Source: RDYJ01 sp034931405
GTDB lineage: Bacteria > Cyanobacteriota > Cyanobacteriia > Cyanobacteriales > Nostocaceae
Direction: 5' to 3'
Length of the DNA stretch: 64,000 bases
Assembly: GCF_034931405.1 (NCBI RefSeq)
Contig: NZ_JAYGHA010000002.1
Location: 231,875-295,874, forward strand
Both the position numbers and the translations under genes were made by a program. Below, piece after piece: positions 1 to 8,910 of this stretch. How positions within the stretch are numbered: position 1 is the stretch's first letter; each line of letters begins with the position of its first letter. The notes beneath the pieces were generated by a model, which ran no database searches, was not told the DNA's origin, and saw only the letters and a program-made list of their open reading frames with translations.

Positions 1-83
1 AGGATGTACAGGATGAGATCATTTATATAGCGTTTCCCAGTCTAATGAAGTACACACCGATTTATTCCCTATTCCCTATACAA

Positions 84-118
84 ATAAAAAACCCGCTACA
101 GAAATACTATAGCGGGTA
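84..118 (-). terminator. Rho-independent terminator of the DUF4912 gene
   Basis: An 8-bp perfect stem (ACCCGCTA / TAGCGGGT) is followed, when read on the minus strand, by a run of six T. It lies about 45 bases past the stop codon of the minus-strand DUF4912 gene and fits as its intrinsic terminator. Confidence 0.8.
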
Positions 119-163
119 AAACAGTTATGGCGTAATGTAAAGATCAAACTTTAAAATCAAACT

Positions 164-1417
164 TTATTTAAGCCATTCCAGAACAGCTTCATCCTTGGTG
201 TTGGTATTGCGAGAAGGTGTTTCCCGTTCAAACTTCATGTGAATAGAACGAGTTTGTTCACCATCAGCAGCAACAGCCAAAATTGGGTAATCAATTACAC
301 CATCTTGGAAGGACATTTGGAAACGGAATGTACCGTCTGAATTGAGTTTAATAGGACGGCCACCAATAGTTACAGTAGCATCTGGTTCAGTTGCACCGTA
401 TACAATTAATTCTGCATCAGCAATTAACCAGAATTTGCGGGGACGTACTGGTACAGCAGAAGCTGAGAAACCAACACCAGACATACCAAAACCGGACATA
501 TTGATACCGGATGCGGTAGGAACTGCCCACATACCCACACCAGATGGGAAGACGTAGGAACTGATAACTTGTTCTGGACGTACAGAACCGGCTACGTGCT
601 GCATAGAACCGAAGAGAGAACCAGCAACCCGTTGAGCTTCGGCGGATTCTGCCATCCCAAAGATTTGGTCGTAAATGGGGTTGCCATTTGCACCTACACC
701 AGCAGCAGTAGTAGCGATTTTCTTAGCTGGGGGAACTAATTCATACTTGGTTTTACCGCGTAAGTCTTCTTCAAAGTCTACAGTGATGAAGACATCTTCA
801 ATCCAGTCGGAAGGATAGACAGGAGGAATGTGGACTCTCGCCGAACGAGCTAATACCAACCAGCCACCATCTGGGGTACGATAACCGATATCTATGACAT
901 AATCGCGATCGCTCACAGGAATGGGTAAATACCATTCTCTGGCTAGTTCATCGGCTGGATATTCTTGGATGCTGTGAGGACTTTGATTTTCTAAACTAAT
1001 ATCAGTAACATCATAAATCCGCAACGCTAGTTGCTGACCACCTTGGCGGCGCAGTTCTTCTTTATGATCATTGGGAATATCCCAGTATGTGTAAGCCCAT
1101 TGTGGATCACGTGGTAACAACACAATGCGACTATCACCATAACCACCTGGTAAATCTGCTAATGCTTCATCAACATCAGCGAGAGAACCACCAGTACGAT
1201 CTTCCTGACCTAATTCAAACTTTGCTGCTTCCACGGTCTCCTGTGCCTCCAGTGAACGAGATGGACTAAGCGATACTTTGCTGTGCTGAACTTCTTGAAT
1301 TGATGCCAACAGTTGAGATTTACGCATTCGGCTATAGCGAGAAATACCATACTCACTAGCAACTTTACGAAGTTGCCTTAATGTCATCTCCTCTAGCGGT
1401 GGGCGTTCTTTTGCCAT
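164..1417 (-). CDS. DUF4912 domain protein with Rho N-terminal-like domain
   Basis: Protein of 417 aa. Residues 10-45 (MTLRQLRKVASEYGI, then SRMRKSQLL) match the SAP/Rho-termination-factor N-terminal helical fold, a possible nucleic-acid-binding module. Residues about 95-220 (IVLLPRDPQWAYTYWDIP) are the DUF4912 domain typical of cyanobacteria. A Gly/Ala/Ser-rich stretch follows, then an immunoglobulin-like beta segment near residue 335 (ADAELIVYGATEPDATVTI) of the kind seen repeatedly in this family. No signal peptide is visible, so it is probably cytoplasmic. It is monocistronic, with a terminator just downstream. The molecular role of DUF4912 proteins is unknown to me. Confidence 0.85.
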   Translation of the reverse strand: MAKERPPLEEMTLRQLRKVASEYGISRYSRMRKSQLLASIQEVQHSKVSLSPSRSLEAQETVEAAKFELGQEDRTGGSLADVDEALADLPGGYGDSRIVLLPRDPQWAYTYWDIPNDHKEELRRQGGQQLALRIYDVTDISLENQSPHSIQEYPADELAREWYLPIPVSDRDYVIDIGYRTPDGGWLVLARSARVHIPPVYPSDWIEDVFITVDFEEDLRGKTKYELVPPAKKIATTAAGVGANGNPIYDQIFGMAESAEAQRVAGSLFGSMQHVAGSVRPEQVISSYVFPSGVGMWAVPTASGINMSGFGMSGVGFSASAVPVRPRKFWLIADAELIVYGATEPDATVTIGGRPIKLNSDGTFRFQMSFQDGVIDYPILAVAADGEQTRSIHMKFERETPSRNTNTKDEAVLEWLK

Positions 1418-1926
1418 TAATGTGGCCTCCAGTAGTTGTAAGGGTAAATGACTTCCCCTGGTTATAGAATGGTTGATAAAATGTCATCTATTCCAGATGA
1501 ATTTCTTATTCCTGACTTCTGGTTTTGCCCAGTTTATAAGTGTTTTAGTTTGTTTTTAAATGGAAATTCACTACCTCGTGATTCCTAGTTTTGCCATGAT
1601 TAGCATTTCTTTGGGATCAGCGGCGTGTTTTTGTTAAAGAAATATTAACAGGTATTCATGCCTAGTGAGCAAGGGGTATGAACACGGTTTTTTGCCTATT
1701 TCACGTATTTATCAGCCCTTGGGGGATCACTTTGTCATGAAATCATAACATTTAACTTTAGTTGGGGTCATAATGTCAGAATTTGATGACATTGAGATTT
1801 TCATGAGTGGGAATTCCTGACTCCTAACTCCTGTGAGTGAAATTCCTCAGCAGGTAGCACCCCTGAATTTTTACATGATGAGTTAGGCTAGGATGTATAT
1901 TGGCTCTGGTTTTGAGGGTTTAAAAT
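1418..1926. other. Intergenic region between two divergent genes
   Basis: 509 bases between the divergently transcribed DUF4912 and Uma2 genes. It is AT-rich and presumably holds both promoters. I see no convincing ORF, RNA gene or repeat in it. Confidence 0.5.
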
Positions 1927-2496
1927 ATGATTGCTTCTCCCGAAATTTACATCACCCCAGAAGAATATTTAGCACTGGAAGAAAAAAGCCCCGTCAAACA
2001 TGAATATATTGATGGATATATCTACGCGATGGCTGGCGCACTTGATCCTCACGTTACTATAGCTGGTAATATATTTGCCCTACTCCGTAATCATGTACGT
2101 GGGTCTGGTTGTCGAGTATACATTTCTGATATGAAAGCCAGAATCGAATTTTTAAATAGATTCTACTATCCTGATGTGATGGTAACTTGTGATCAACGTG
2201 ATCGGGAAACAGCAGGTTATAAAAAATTTCCTTGTTTAATAGTTGAAGTTTTATCTGATTCTACTGAAGGATTTGATAGAGGTGATAAATTTGCTGACTA
2301 TCAAATTTTAGAAACCTTACAAGAATACGTTTTAATTAACACAAAAAAACCTCGAATTGAATGTTTCCGACGCAATGATCAAGGACTTTGGGTGTTACAA
2401 TCTTATGCAGGAGAAGAATCATCATTTCAATTCCACAGCATCAACTTTGAAGGCATAATGACAGAACTTTATGAAGATGTAAATTTTTCTAAGTAG
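1927..2496 (+). CDS. Uma2 family (DUF820) PD-(D/E)XK endonuclease-like protein
   Basis: Protein of 189 aa that begins with the family signature (ITPEEYLALEEKSPVKHEYIDG) and carries YYPDVMVTC and CLIVEVLSDST further on. These are the conserved blocks of the Uma2/DUF820 restriction-endonuclease fold, with D and E-x-V as likely metal ligands. Uma2 genes occur in dozens of copies in Nostocales, often as mobile single genes, and their function is not established. The last two codons (AAG TAG) lie inside the left end of a dispersed repeat beginning at 2491, so the C-terminus was probably set by that insertion. Confidence 0.9.
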   Translation: MIASPEIYITPEEYLALEEKSPVKHEYIDGYIYAMAGALDPHVTIAGNIFALLRNHVRGSGCRVYISDMKARIEFLNRFYYPDVMVTCDQRDRETAGYKKFPCLIVEVLSDSTEGFDRGDKFADYQILETLQEYVLINTKKPRIECFRRNDQGLWVLQSYAGEESSFQFHSINFEGIMTELYEDVNFSK

Positions 2497-2818
2497 GTTG
2501 GCGTTGAAAATTGTCGTTATGACAAGAGTAGAGAGATTTTTAAGTTATTTTACATTTTATTACATACCTTGGTTTTTTAGAGGATGTTTGAAAAGTTTTC
2601 GGCGAATATAATTCGCTACTACACAAGCGAAGTCCACCTTCGTGGACTAATGAAAAATCAAGGCTTCTGAACCCACGTTCGCCTCTGGCGTTCCCGAAGG
2701 GTAGGTGGGTTTTGTCTGTGTAGCCGCGTATCCCTAACGGGAGCCGGAGGCATCTTTATAATCGCCCAGAGAGTATGAATTTAGACTTTTCAAACACCCT
2801 CTTAGAGTCGACTTACTT
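2491..2818. repeat. Outer MITE-like repeat, split by a second MITE
   Basis: The left end AAGTAGGTTGGCGTTGAAAA and right end GTCGACTTACTT form imperfect terminal inverted repeats. An uninterrupted relative lies at 32642-32748 with the same left end, the same ACATACCT...GTTTTTT segment and the same right end. Subtracting the inner element (2580-2801) and one 3-bp duplication leaves about 103 bp, matching the 107-bp relative. The repeat supplies the stop codon of the Uma2 gene on one side and the TAA stop of the glycosyltransferase on the other. Confidence 0.75.
2580..2801. mobile_element. 222-bp MITE with 3-bp TTA target duplication (copy 1)
   Basis: The left end GAGGATGTTTGAAAAGTTTT and right end AGACTTTTCAAACACCCTC are inverted repeats of about 17 bp. 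TTA is present directly at both flanks (2577-2579 and 2802-2804). The interior holds long hairpins such as GTCCACCTTCGTGGAC and no ORF. A related element of 196 bp lies at 8661-8856 in opposite internal orientation. GAGG ends plus a TNA-type target duplication suggest mobilisation by an IS5-family transposase; that link is inference. Confidence 0.85.
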
Positions 2819-3814
2819 ATTGCGGAAATATTTCTTTATTATTTTCCCATATACTCGTGTTATAAATAGTTTTGTTAACCGCATTTTAGTGAGTTCTTGA
2901 ATATTAGCTGAGTAATTATTTTTGTTGTCAAAAAAATCATTTATTTCTGCTAAAATCACCATAAATCGCTTAATAATATTCTCTTTTCTGTACTCTGTTA
3001 AAATCTCTGGTGACAAAGTTAAAGAAACTGGAGAAGATAGAGTTTTGAGAATACGTTGCACATCATATTCTAGGGAATAACCAGCAATTTTATAACAATT
3101 AAATCCAGGATCTAAATAATCAGAAAGTCCACCATTAACGCTAGAAAAAACCTGACAACCACAAGCTAAAGCTTCCATTGGTTGTAAACCGAAACCTTCA
3201 CTTACTCCCTGTTGCGCCCAATATTCAGCAGAGTCATAGAGGTAGATTTTTGCTCTGTTGAATAAACCTGGTAAATCTTCAACATAAGAGTCAACAACAA
3301 AGACTTTACAATGTTTTTGCAATGCCGGAATTAAGGATTTAATTAAATATTCCGAGGATTTTCGTGCTTGAACTAAAACATCAATATCTCTTTCTAAATG
3401 TAAATTTGTAAATTCATCACCGATTTGATTAGGTAAATAATAAATTAAATTATTGGGTGCTTTTTGTCCCCAATATCCCATTGTATTACGGCTGACTGTA
3501 ATAATCGGAATACTAGAGGGAAGACTAAACTTATAACCTGCACTATGAGCATGATAAACCACATTGTATTTTTGCAGTTTAGGCGCTAGTTTAGCAATAT
3601 CAAATCCCCAACTAATGACAAAAATGACATCATCTAAATTTTTAGTTTGTAGCAAGTCATCAAGAAAAAGCTTATCTTTTTCTCTTTGACGATAGGTGAT
3701 AACTTCCGCACTACAAATATTTTGAGCCAAATTAACTGTTTTTAATTCTGCCCATAAACCACCACAGGCAAATTTGCCATCTGTTCCCGGAACTAAAAAG
3801 TAAAGTTTTCTCAT
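2813..3814 (-). CDS. Glycosyltransferase (family 4-like, GT-B fold)
   Basis: The reading frame is open from 3865, but I place the start at the ATG at 3814 (MRKLYFLVPGTDGKF), 8 bases after the upstream gene; an ATG at 3832 is possible with a 10-base overlap. The C-terminal half has a GT4-type donor-binding motif (GVSEGFGLQPMEALACGCQVF) with the E-x7-E pattern, and GGLSDYLDPGFNCYKI after it. Such enzymes transfer sugars from nucleotide donors to cell-surface polysaccharides or glycolipids; the substrate cannot be told from sequence. The stop codon lies within the right end of the dispersed repeat. Confidence 0.8.
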   Translation of the reverse strand: MRKLYFLVPGTDGKFACGGLWAELKTVNLAQNICSAEVITYRQREKDKLFLDDLLQTKNLDDVIFVISWGFDIAKLAPKLQKYNVVYHAHSAGYKFSLPSSIPIITVSRNTMGYWGQKAPNNLIYYLPNQIGDEFTNLHLERDIDVLVQARKSSEYLIKSLIPALQKHCKVFVVDSYVEDLPGLFNRAKIYLYDSAEYWAQQGVSEGFGLQPMEALACGCQVFSSVNGGLSDYLDPGFNCYKIAGYSLEYDVQRILKTLSSPVSLTLSPEILTEYRKENIIKRFMVILAEINDFFDNKNNYSANIQELTKMRLTKLFITRVYGKIIKKYFRNK

Positions 3815-3822
3815 AGTATTTA

Positions 3823-4449
3823 CTACCGCCATTTTACCTTCACAAAATGTGCCTCTTTTCCCCAAGTATCTCTTGTCTTAATAATATGTTCAATTTTGAG
3901 ATTAAAGGGGATAGCTGTTGTTAAATAACGTTGGGCGATCGCTCCTAAATCCGGTGCAAGTTCAGAGGCCGTAGTTGCTGCTAATCCTAAACCTATTAAT
4001 TGCTCAAGTGGTCGAAATGGTAGCATTACATAAGCACCTACGGCAAGTCCAGCAGTTAATAGCATGGCTACAGATAAATTTGTTCCGCAACGGGGATGTA
4101 TGGCTAAATCCCATTCTCCGTTGGTGAGACGATGTTGGGCTAATGTTACCGCACGCCGCAAATGACTGATATTTACATCACCATAAAGGTAAAATCCCTG
4201 TTCTGTGGATAAACCGCTTAATGATTCGTTATCGAACTGGACATTATTAGACCTGCGGGGAGAGGAATAAATGTTGATAGTTTCACCCAGAACCCAAACA
4301 GTAGCGTGTTCCAGGGCGTGAACCTGACGCAGCATGAGAATTTCTTGTAACCCAGGGACAAAGGATAGCTGTTGGAGTAAATCAGTATCTTGATTCGGTG
4401 ATGGTGCTATCACGTCAAAGTCGAACAAGTTAGAAGTAGAATTATTCAT
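3823..4449 (-). CDS. DUF6391 family membrane protein
   Basis: Protein of 208 aa. The central block (MLRQVHALEHATVWVL, GFYLYGDVNISHLRRAV, AIHPRCGTNLSVAM) is the signature of a conserved cyanobacterial family, DUF6391. Two hydrophobic segments follow (LLTAGLAVGAYVMLPF and LIGLGLAATTASEL), so the protein is probably membrane-associated. The His-rich HALEHA and HPRCG motifs suggest metal or haem ligands, but that is speculative. It lies directly upstream of the glycosyltransferase and may be cotranscribed with it. Confidence 0.8.
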   Translation of the reverse strand: MNNSTSNLFDFDVIAPSPNQDTDLLQQLSFVPGLQEILMLRQVHALEHATVWVLGETINIYSSPRRSNNVQFDNESLSGLSTEQGFYLYGDVNISHLRRAVTLAQHRLTNGEWDLAIHPRCGTNLSVAMLLTAGLAVGAYVMLPFRPLEQLIGLGLAATTASELAPDLGAIAQRYLTTAIPFNLKIEHIIKTRDTWGKEAHFVKVKWR

Positions 4450-4578
4450 TGTCTCCCAAGCTGATAAAACAACATAGGTTTCTTTTCAGTCTAGAACTTT
4501 TTTAGTTGACAGTGTAGATATCTGAGTACATTAAGATGAGAGCCTGAGAAACTTAAAAAATTAAATTTTATGAAAATC

Positions 4579-4701
4579 AGGACTTACGCAACTGGTACAT
4601 TGGTAGGGTGCGTCAGATGTCAACAATCTGTTTATTTGCAGGATTTATGCAGTCTGACGCACCCTACAACAGATTTTTGGTGTGATACTTGCGTAAGTCC
4701 T
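4579..4701. repeat. MITE-like palindromic repeat (AGGACTTACGCA ends)
   Basis: The outer arms AGGACTTACGCAA (4579) and TTGCGTAAGTCCT (ending 4701) are inverted. Inside, 4604-4666 is a second inverted repeat (TAGGGTGCGTCAGA ... TCTGACGCACCCTA). The inner unit recurs almost unchanged at 48675-48737. A 66-codon frame through it is an artefact. I read it as a non-autonomous mobile repeat. Confidence 0.75.
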
Positions 4702-4792
4702 AATAGTTATTTTTTCATCAAAGTAATAGTAATGCAGGAATTCTCATCTGGCAACGATTTTACTCTCTGAAGGATGTTTGTAATGGGGTTGA

Positions 4793-5062
4793 TTAATTGT
4801 TGGACCACAGTGCGATAGCGAAGCGCTCCGTAGGAATCGCATCGCCAATATTATTTATTGTTTCTAGACGCAGCACAAAGTAGAAGGAAATAAGATTAAT
4901 TAGATAACTGCGTCTCATTTCCATCTGCACGTAATTAGAAATATAAAGCGGTTGGTCAGTAAATTGAGATTCAAAATACTGCTTATAGACTTGCTTACCT
5001 AGTAGCAAAGAACGTAAAACTGAGGTATCTAGAAAGTGTTGAGGAATAGATTTATCATCCAT
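4793..5062 (-). pseudogene. Truncated PIN-domain-like gene carrying an in-frame short repeat
   Basis: The first 75 residues (FLDTSVLRSLLLG, YISNYVQMEMRRSYL) look like the start of a PIN-type ribonuclease, with the first Asp in LDTSVL. After NIGDA the reading enters a short dispersed repeat (GCGATAGCGAAGCGCTCC on the plus strand, about 4809-4845), which adds IPTERFAIA in frame, and stops eight residues later. PIN proteins are usually 130 aa or longer, so the catalytic C-terminal part is missing. It lies 6 bases downstream of the 70-aa gene at 5069-5281. Loss of function is inferred from length. Confidence 0.6.
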
Positions 5063-5068
5063 TTGGTA

Positions 5069-5281
5069 TTATTCCTCGTCTTTATCTATATCCAGTTTTT
5101 CGTCAAGTTTGACTCCGAATGGTAGGGTATCAAAGCCTAAGTTTTCTATAGTTAAAATTGCTGTTTCGACTGATGAATTGTTGATTGTTTCTTGATTTAC
5201 TAGAGATGTAAGTAATTCACAAACTCCATGGTATTGACTGGCATTATATAGCAGTCCTACTCCAAACATGAGAAAATACAT
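5069..5281 (-). CDS. Hypothetical 70-aa protein upstream of the PIN remnant
   Basis: Small protein with a hydrophobic start (MYFLMFGVGLLYNASQYHG) and an acidic tail (KLDEKLDIDKDEE). I do not recognise the family. The 6-base gap to the PIN-like frame and the shared direction suggest one transcript, so it may be the partner or antitoxin of that locus, or a fragment of a larger gene. Confidence 0.45.
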   Translation of the reverse strand: MYFLMFGVGLLYNASQYHGVCELLTSLVNQETINNSSVETAILTIENLGFDTLPFGVKLDEKLDIDKDEE

Positions 5282-5333
5282 AGATAAAAATTCTTATTTT
5301 ATAAGCATTTGAGGCTTATTGAACGCTCACGTA

Positions 5334-5582
5334 TCACTTAGGATTGCTATAGTCAATCCAACGGTTAGAATATGCCAGTGCATCATGTAATGCCATTACC
5401 ACTTCTGTATAAGGGTCAAAAGGTAATTTATCACGCATGGTACGCATGGTACGCAGTAAGTTATCTGCATAGACAGATGCTATTGGTTCTCCAGAGCAAG
5501 AGGAGAGTTTTTGTAAATCTATTAAGATAGATTTGGTGATTTCTATTCCTGAAACTTCTAAGACATTCTGCTTAATGTTCAT
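5334..5582 (-). CDS. Hypothetical 82-aa protein
   Basis: Starts MNIKQNVLEVSGIEI and ends in a Trp/Tyr-rich tail (NRWIDYSNPK). A 9-base tandem duplication (ACGCATGGT twice, about 5437-5454) encodes a repeated TMR. It lies 52 bases upstream of the 70-aa gene in the same direction and may head the same small operon. Family not recognised. Confidence 0.45.
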   Translation of the reverse strand: MNIKQNVLEVSGIEITKSILIDLQKLSSCSGEPIASVYADNLLRTMRTMRDKLPFDPYTEVVMALHDALAYSNRWIDYSNPK

Positions 5583-6309
5583 TGTTTTTATTCAATAATT
5601 TTTGAGGTTTTAATTAGCTATTGCTTTCTATTTTAATACATATTTATCTGTGTTGGTAATTGTTTGTTGCCAGAGTAATTATTCACTTATAAATTCGGTG
5701 ATATCTGTTGGTTCTGGGGGATGGTGATTTGGGTGGGAATTTTCGGCAATGGGTGTGGTAGGTGGTGTCCAAAGGCTTTGTAGTAATAATCTGTAATTGG
5801 GGGTGTTCATGGTGGGGTTTTTTGAACTTTGCCCTTATAAATCCCCCATTGGGGGAGTGATAATGAGTTAGGATACATAGTATTAGTTACTACTTTGGCT
5901 ATCGAGTAAATTATTTGTTTTTACATCAGCATCTGATGACTCAAAATTTTTTGATGTGTTTCTGGAATAAAACATTTGTGTGTAGTAGTTAAGTTTAGAG
6001 ATGGAACGAGTTAATCTCGACCCTCAAGTAAATTTTGAGTTTTGTATCACAAATTAGACAAAAGAGTCAATAAATGGTTAACCCCAAACAGATTATTGAA
6101 GATATCCGTAAAAACATTCATTTTTGCTTGTAATGTGGCTTACACACCGAGAAAGCCAATTTGAAACAATCTGATGGTTAAAAAATTGTGCTAAAGAAAT
6201 ATGCAATACAATTCAGCTAATGCAAGATACTAAATTTGGATTTTAGACTTTTAGATAGACATTAAATATCCAATCCAAAATCCAAAATTCTCCCGCAACT
6301 TCCTCCTAA
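5583..6309. other. Gene-poor stretch with decayed sequence
   Basis: About 730 bases without a convincing gene. From 6074 a short reading (MVNPKQIIEDIRKNIHF, then a stop) resembles the first residues of a longer cyanobacterial protein and may be a 5' gene remnant, but it is too short to name. ATCCCCCATTGGGGGA near 5840 is a small palindrome. Confidence 0.35.
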
Positions 6310-6893
6310 TTAAACAACCTGAAACAACCTACAAACACCAAGAATCACCACCAACAAATCCCTACCCTCAGCACCCCTCTTAATAGACATCTCCAAATCC
6401 AAAATCATAGTCACCGCTTTAGCCAAAGCATTGATACTTGTATTTGCTACCTCCTGACGCAAATAGTAAATACGATGAGGATTACTGATATTACACAATT
6501 GAGCTAATTCACCATCCTTCTTCACCCCAGAAACCATCGCAGATTTCACCCATAACCAAGTTCTAAACTGCGTTAAAATAGTGCTGACAATCACCATTAA
6601 AGGTTGAGAACGAGACAGTAAATCATCCAACAATTGCAAAACTTGATGGCTTTTTCCTTCACGCATAGCCGCAGCCAATTGTAGGCTATTCTGAGTTTGA
6701 CATGGCACTAGCACCAACTGTTGCAAAGTTGCCAACTCCGTATCACCCCACTGCTTGAGGTGGCAATTTTCCACAATCACCAGTTTTTTACCATCAGTCA
6801 GGGAACGAGTGCGAGCTACACTCAAAGCTTTGTCAAGCTGAACAGCCGGAAATCGGTGATAACATAGAGTCAGCGCATAGTCAGTTTTGATCT
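6310..6893 (-). pseudogene. holA: DNA polymerase III delta subunit (holA) remnant
   Basis: The frame is open from a stop near 6894 without an ATG; the first usable start is a TTG at 6825. The N-terminal part (DGKKLVIVENCHLKQWGD) and the C-terminal part (LVPCQTQNSLQLAAAMREGK, then ILTQFRTWLWVKSAM) both resemble clamp-loader delta. They are joined directly, so the first residues and roughly 150 residues of the middle appear to be missing; delta is normally about 330 aa. I infer an internally deleted, non-functional copy and expect an intact holA elsewhere. A divergent short paralogue is possible. Confidence 0.6.
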
Positions 6894-7019
6894 GCTATTA
6901 TTTTAGCTTGATGTTTTCTTTGTTTTATGATTATTAACAGCCTGATTGCGTGATTTCACTCATTGTTAATTTCCCTATAAATCTGCTTTGATATTCTCAA
7001 GGTTTATTCATATACAAAA

Positions 7020-8555
7020 ATGCTGGCTAGAGTCTGGAGTGCATCTATTGTTGGTATCGACGCGGTTAAAGTGGGTGTGGAAGTTGATGTTTCCGGTGGT
7101 TTACCAGGAATTGTGATTTTAGGTTTACCAGATTCCGCAGTTCAAGAATCTAAAGAACGGGTAAAAGCAACATTGAAAAATGCGGGTTTTGCTTTTCCCA
7201 TGCGGAAGATTGTAATTAACCTCACCCCCGCAGATTTACGCAAAGAAGGACCCGCTTTTGATTTACCGATTAGTGTAGGAATTTTAGCGGCTTCGGAACA
7301 GGTAAACCCTGATTTATTGGGAGACTTTTTATTTTTAGGTGAAGTTTCTTTAGATGGTAGTTTACGTCCTGTAGTTGGTGTTTTACCTATTGCTGCAACT
7401 GCCGAAAAAATGGGAATTTCAGGTTTAGTTGTTCCTGTTGATAATGCTCAAGAAGCTGCTGTTGTAGAAGGATTAAATGTTTATAGTTGTCAACATATTT
7501 CTGATGTGGTGAATCTATTAAATAATCCTAGAAATTTCCAACCTGTAAAATTAAATGAAACAGCAAAAACTTTACCAGACACATCTTTTAATTTAGCAGA
7601 TTTGCAAGATGTAAAAGGACAAGCTCATGCACGTCGGGCTTTGGAAATTGCCGCCGCAGGAGGGCATAATTTAATTTTTGTTGGTCCTCCGGGAAGTGGT
7701 AAAACCATGTTAGCAAGACGTTTACCAGGGATTTTACCACCTTTAGAATTTTCTGAATCTTTAGAAGTTACTCGCATTCATTCTGTAGCTGGTTTATTAA
7801 AAAATCGTGGTTCATTAGTACGGGAAAGACCTTTTCGTAGTCCTCATCATTCTGCATCGGGTCCATCTTTAGTTGGTGGTGGTAGTTTTCCCCGTCCTGG
7901 AGAAATATCTTTATCCCATCGAGGAATTTTATTTTTAGATGAATTAACAGAATTTAAAAGAGATGTTTTAGAGTTTTTACGTCAACCGTTGGAAGATGGT
8001 TATGTGACTATTTCTCGTACTCGTCAATCTGTGGTTTTTCCTGCACAATTTACTTTAGTTGCTAGTACAAATCCCTGTCCTTGTGGTTATTATGGCGATA
8101 CAATTCAACAGTGTACTTGTTCACCTAGACAAAGAGAACAATATTGGGCAAAGTTATCAGGACCGTTGATGGATAGAATTGATTTACAAGTGGCAGTAAA
8201 TCGCTTGAAGCCGGAGGAAATTACTCAAACGGCAACAACAGGAGAAGCATCAAAATTTGTGCGAGAAAGAGTGCAAAAAGCGCGGGATATTGCGACAAAT
8301 AGATTTCAATCAGAAACAAATCTGCGATGTAATGCCCAAATGCAAAGTCGTCATTTACAAACATGGTGTAATTTAGATGATGCTAGTCGGAATTTATTAG
8401 AAGCTGCTATTAGGAAATTAGGGTTATCTGCAAGAGCAAGCGATCGCATTCTCAAAGTAGCACGCACAATTGCAGATTTAGCCGGAGATGACAATCTTAA
8501 ACCTCAATACGTAGCAGAAGCAATTCAATATCGGACAATTGATAGAATGCAATAA
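7020..8555 (+). CDS. comM: YifB/ComM family AAA+ ATPase (Mg-chelatase-like)
   Basis: Protein of 511 aa at full family length. The N-terminal Lon-like/ChlI domain (MLARVWSASIVGIDA, LPDSAVQESKERVKA) is followed by an AAA+ core with Walker A GPPGSGKTMLARRLPG near residue 223, Walker B ILFLDEL near 305, and the four-Cys block NPCPCGYYGDTIQQCTC. ComM is a hexameric helicase that promotes branch migration during natural transformation in studied bacteria; that role here is transferred from family knowledge. It stands alone with a MITE downstream. Confidence 0.92.
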   Translation: MLARVWSASIVGIDAVKVGVEVDVSGGLPGIVILGLPDSAVQESKERVKATLKNAGFAFPMRKIVINLTPADLRKEGPAFDLPISVGILAASEQVNPDLLGDFLFLGEVSLDGSLRPVVGVLPIAATAEKMGISGLVVPVDNAQEAAVVEGLNVYSCQHISDVVNLLNNPRNFQPVKLNETAKTLPDTSFNLADLQDVKGQAHARRALEIAAAGGHNLIFVGPPGSGKTMLARRLPGILPPLEFSESLEVTRIHSVAGLLKNRGSLVRERPFRSPHHSASGPSLVGGGSFPRPGEISLSHRGILFLDELTEFKRDVLEFLRQPLEDGYVTISRTRQSVVFPAQFTLVASTNPCPCGYYGDTIQQCTCSPRQREQYWAKLSGPLMDRIDLQVAVNRLKPEEITQTATTGEASKFVRERVQKARDIATNRFQSETNLRCNAQMQSRHLQTWCNLDDASRNLLEAAIRKLGLSARASDRILKVARTIADLAGDDNLKPQYVAEAIQYRTIDRMQ

Positions 8556-8660
8556 TGAATTATTAATAATTAACTATCGGTGTATTTGAGTTTTCAATTC
8601 ATTGTCAAATTTTTGACTTTCCTAAACTTCATAGATATGGTTTTTCCCATAAATGATTTA

Positions 8661-8856
8661 GAGGATGTTTGAAAAGTTTTGGGCGAATATAAAGATGCCT
8701 CCGGCTCCCGTTAGGGATACGCTACTATACAGGCAAAGTCCACCTCCGTGGACTAATGAAAAAATGGGATTTTTAACCCGCGCAGGCGGGTTTAGTTTGT
8801 ATAGCCGCGACTTCTAGTCGCCAGGCTGTAATAAATTAGACTTTTCAAACAACCTC
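8661..8856. mobile_element. 196-bp MITE with TTA target duplication (copy 2)
   Basis: Ends GAGGATGTTTGAAAAGTTTT and AGACTTTTCAAACAACCTC are inverted. TTA flanks both sides (8658-8660 and 8857-8859). It shares the block GATGCCTCCGGCTCCCGTTA with copy 1 at 2580-2801, there in the other orientation. It sits between comM and the S8 protease and contains no ORF. Confidence 0.85.
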
Positions 8857-8910
8857 TTAGGATGGCTATATAATTGACTATTACCCTGCATATTATTCAC
8901 TCAAATATTC

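Noticed and set aside
4570..4770. A 66-codon plus-strand frame
   Set aside because: It lies over the AGGACTTACGCA palindromic repeat, which recurs at 48675 without this frame.
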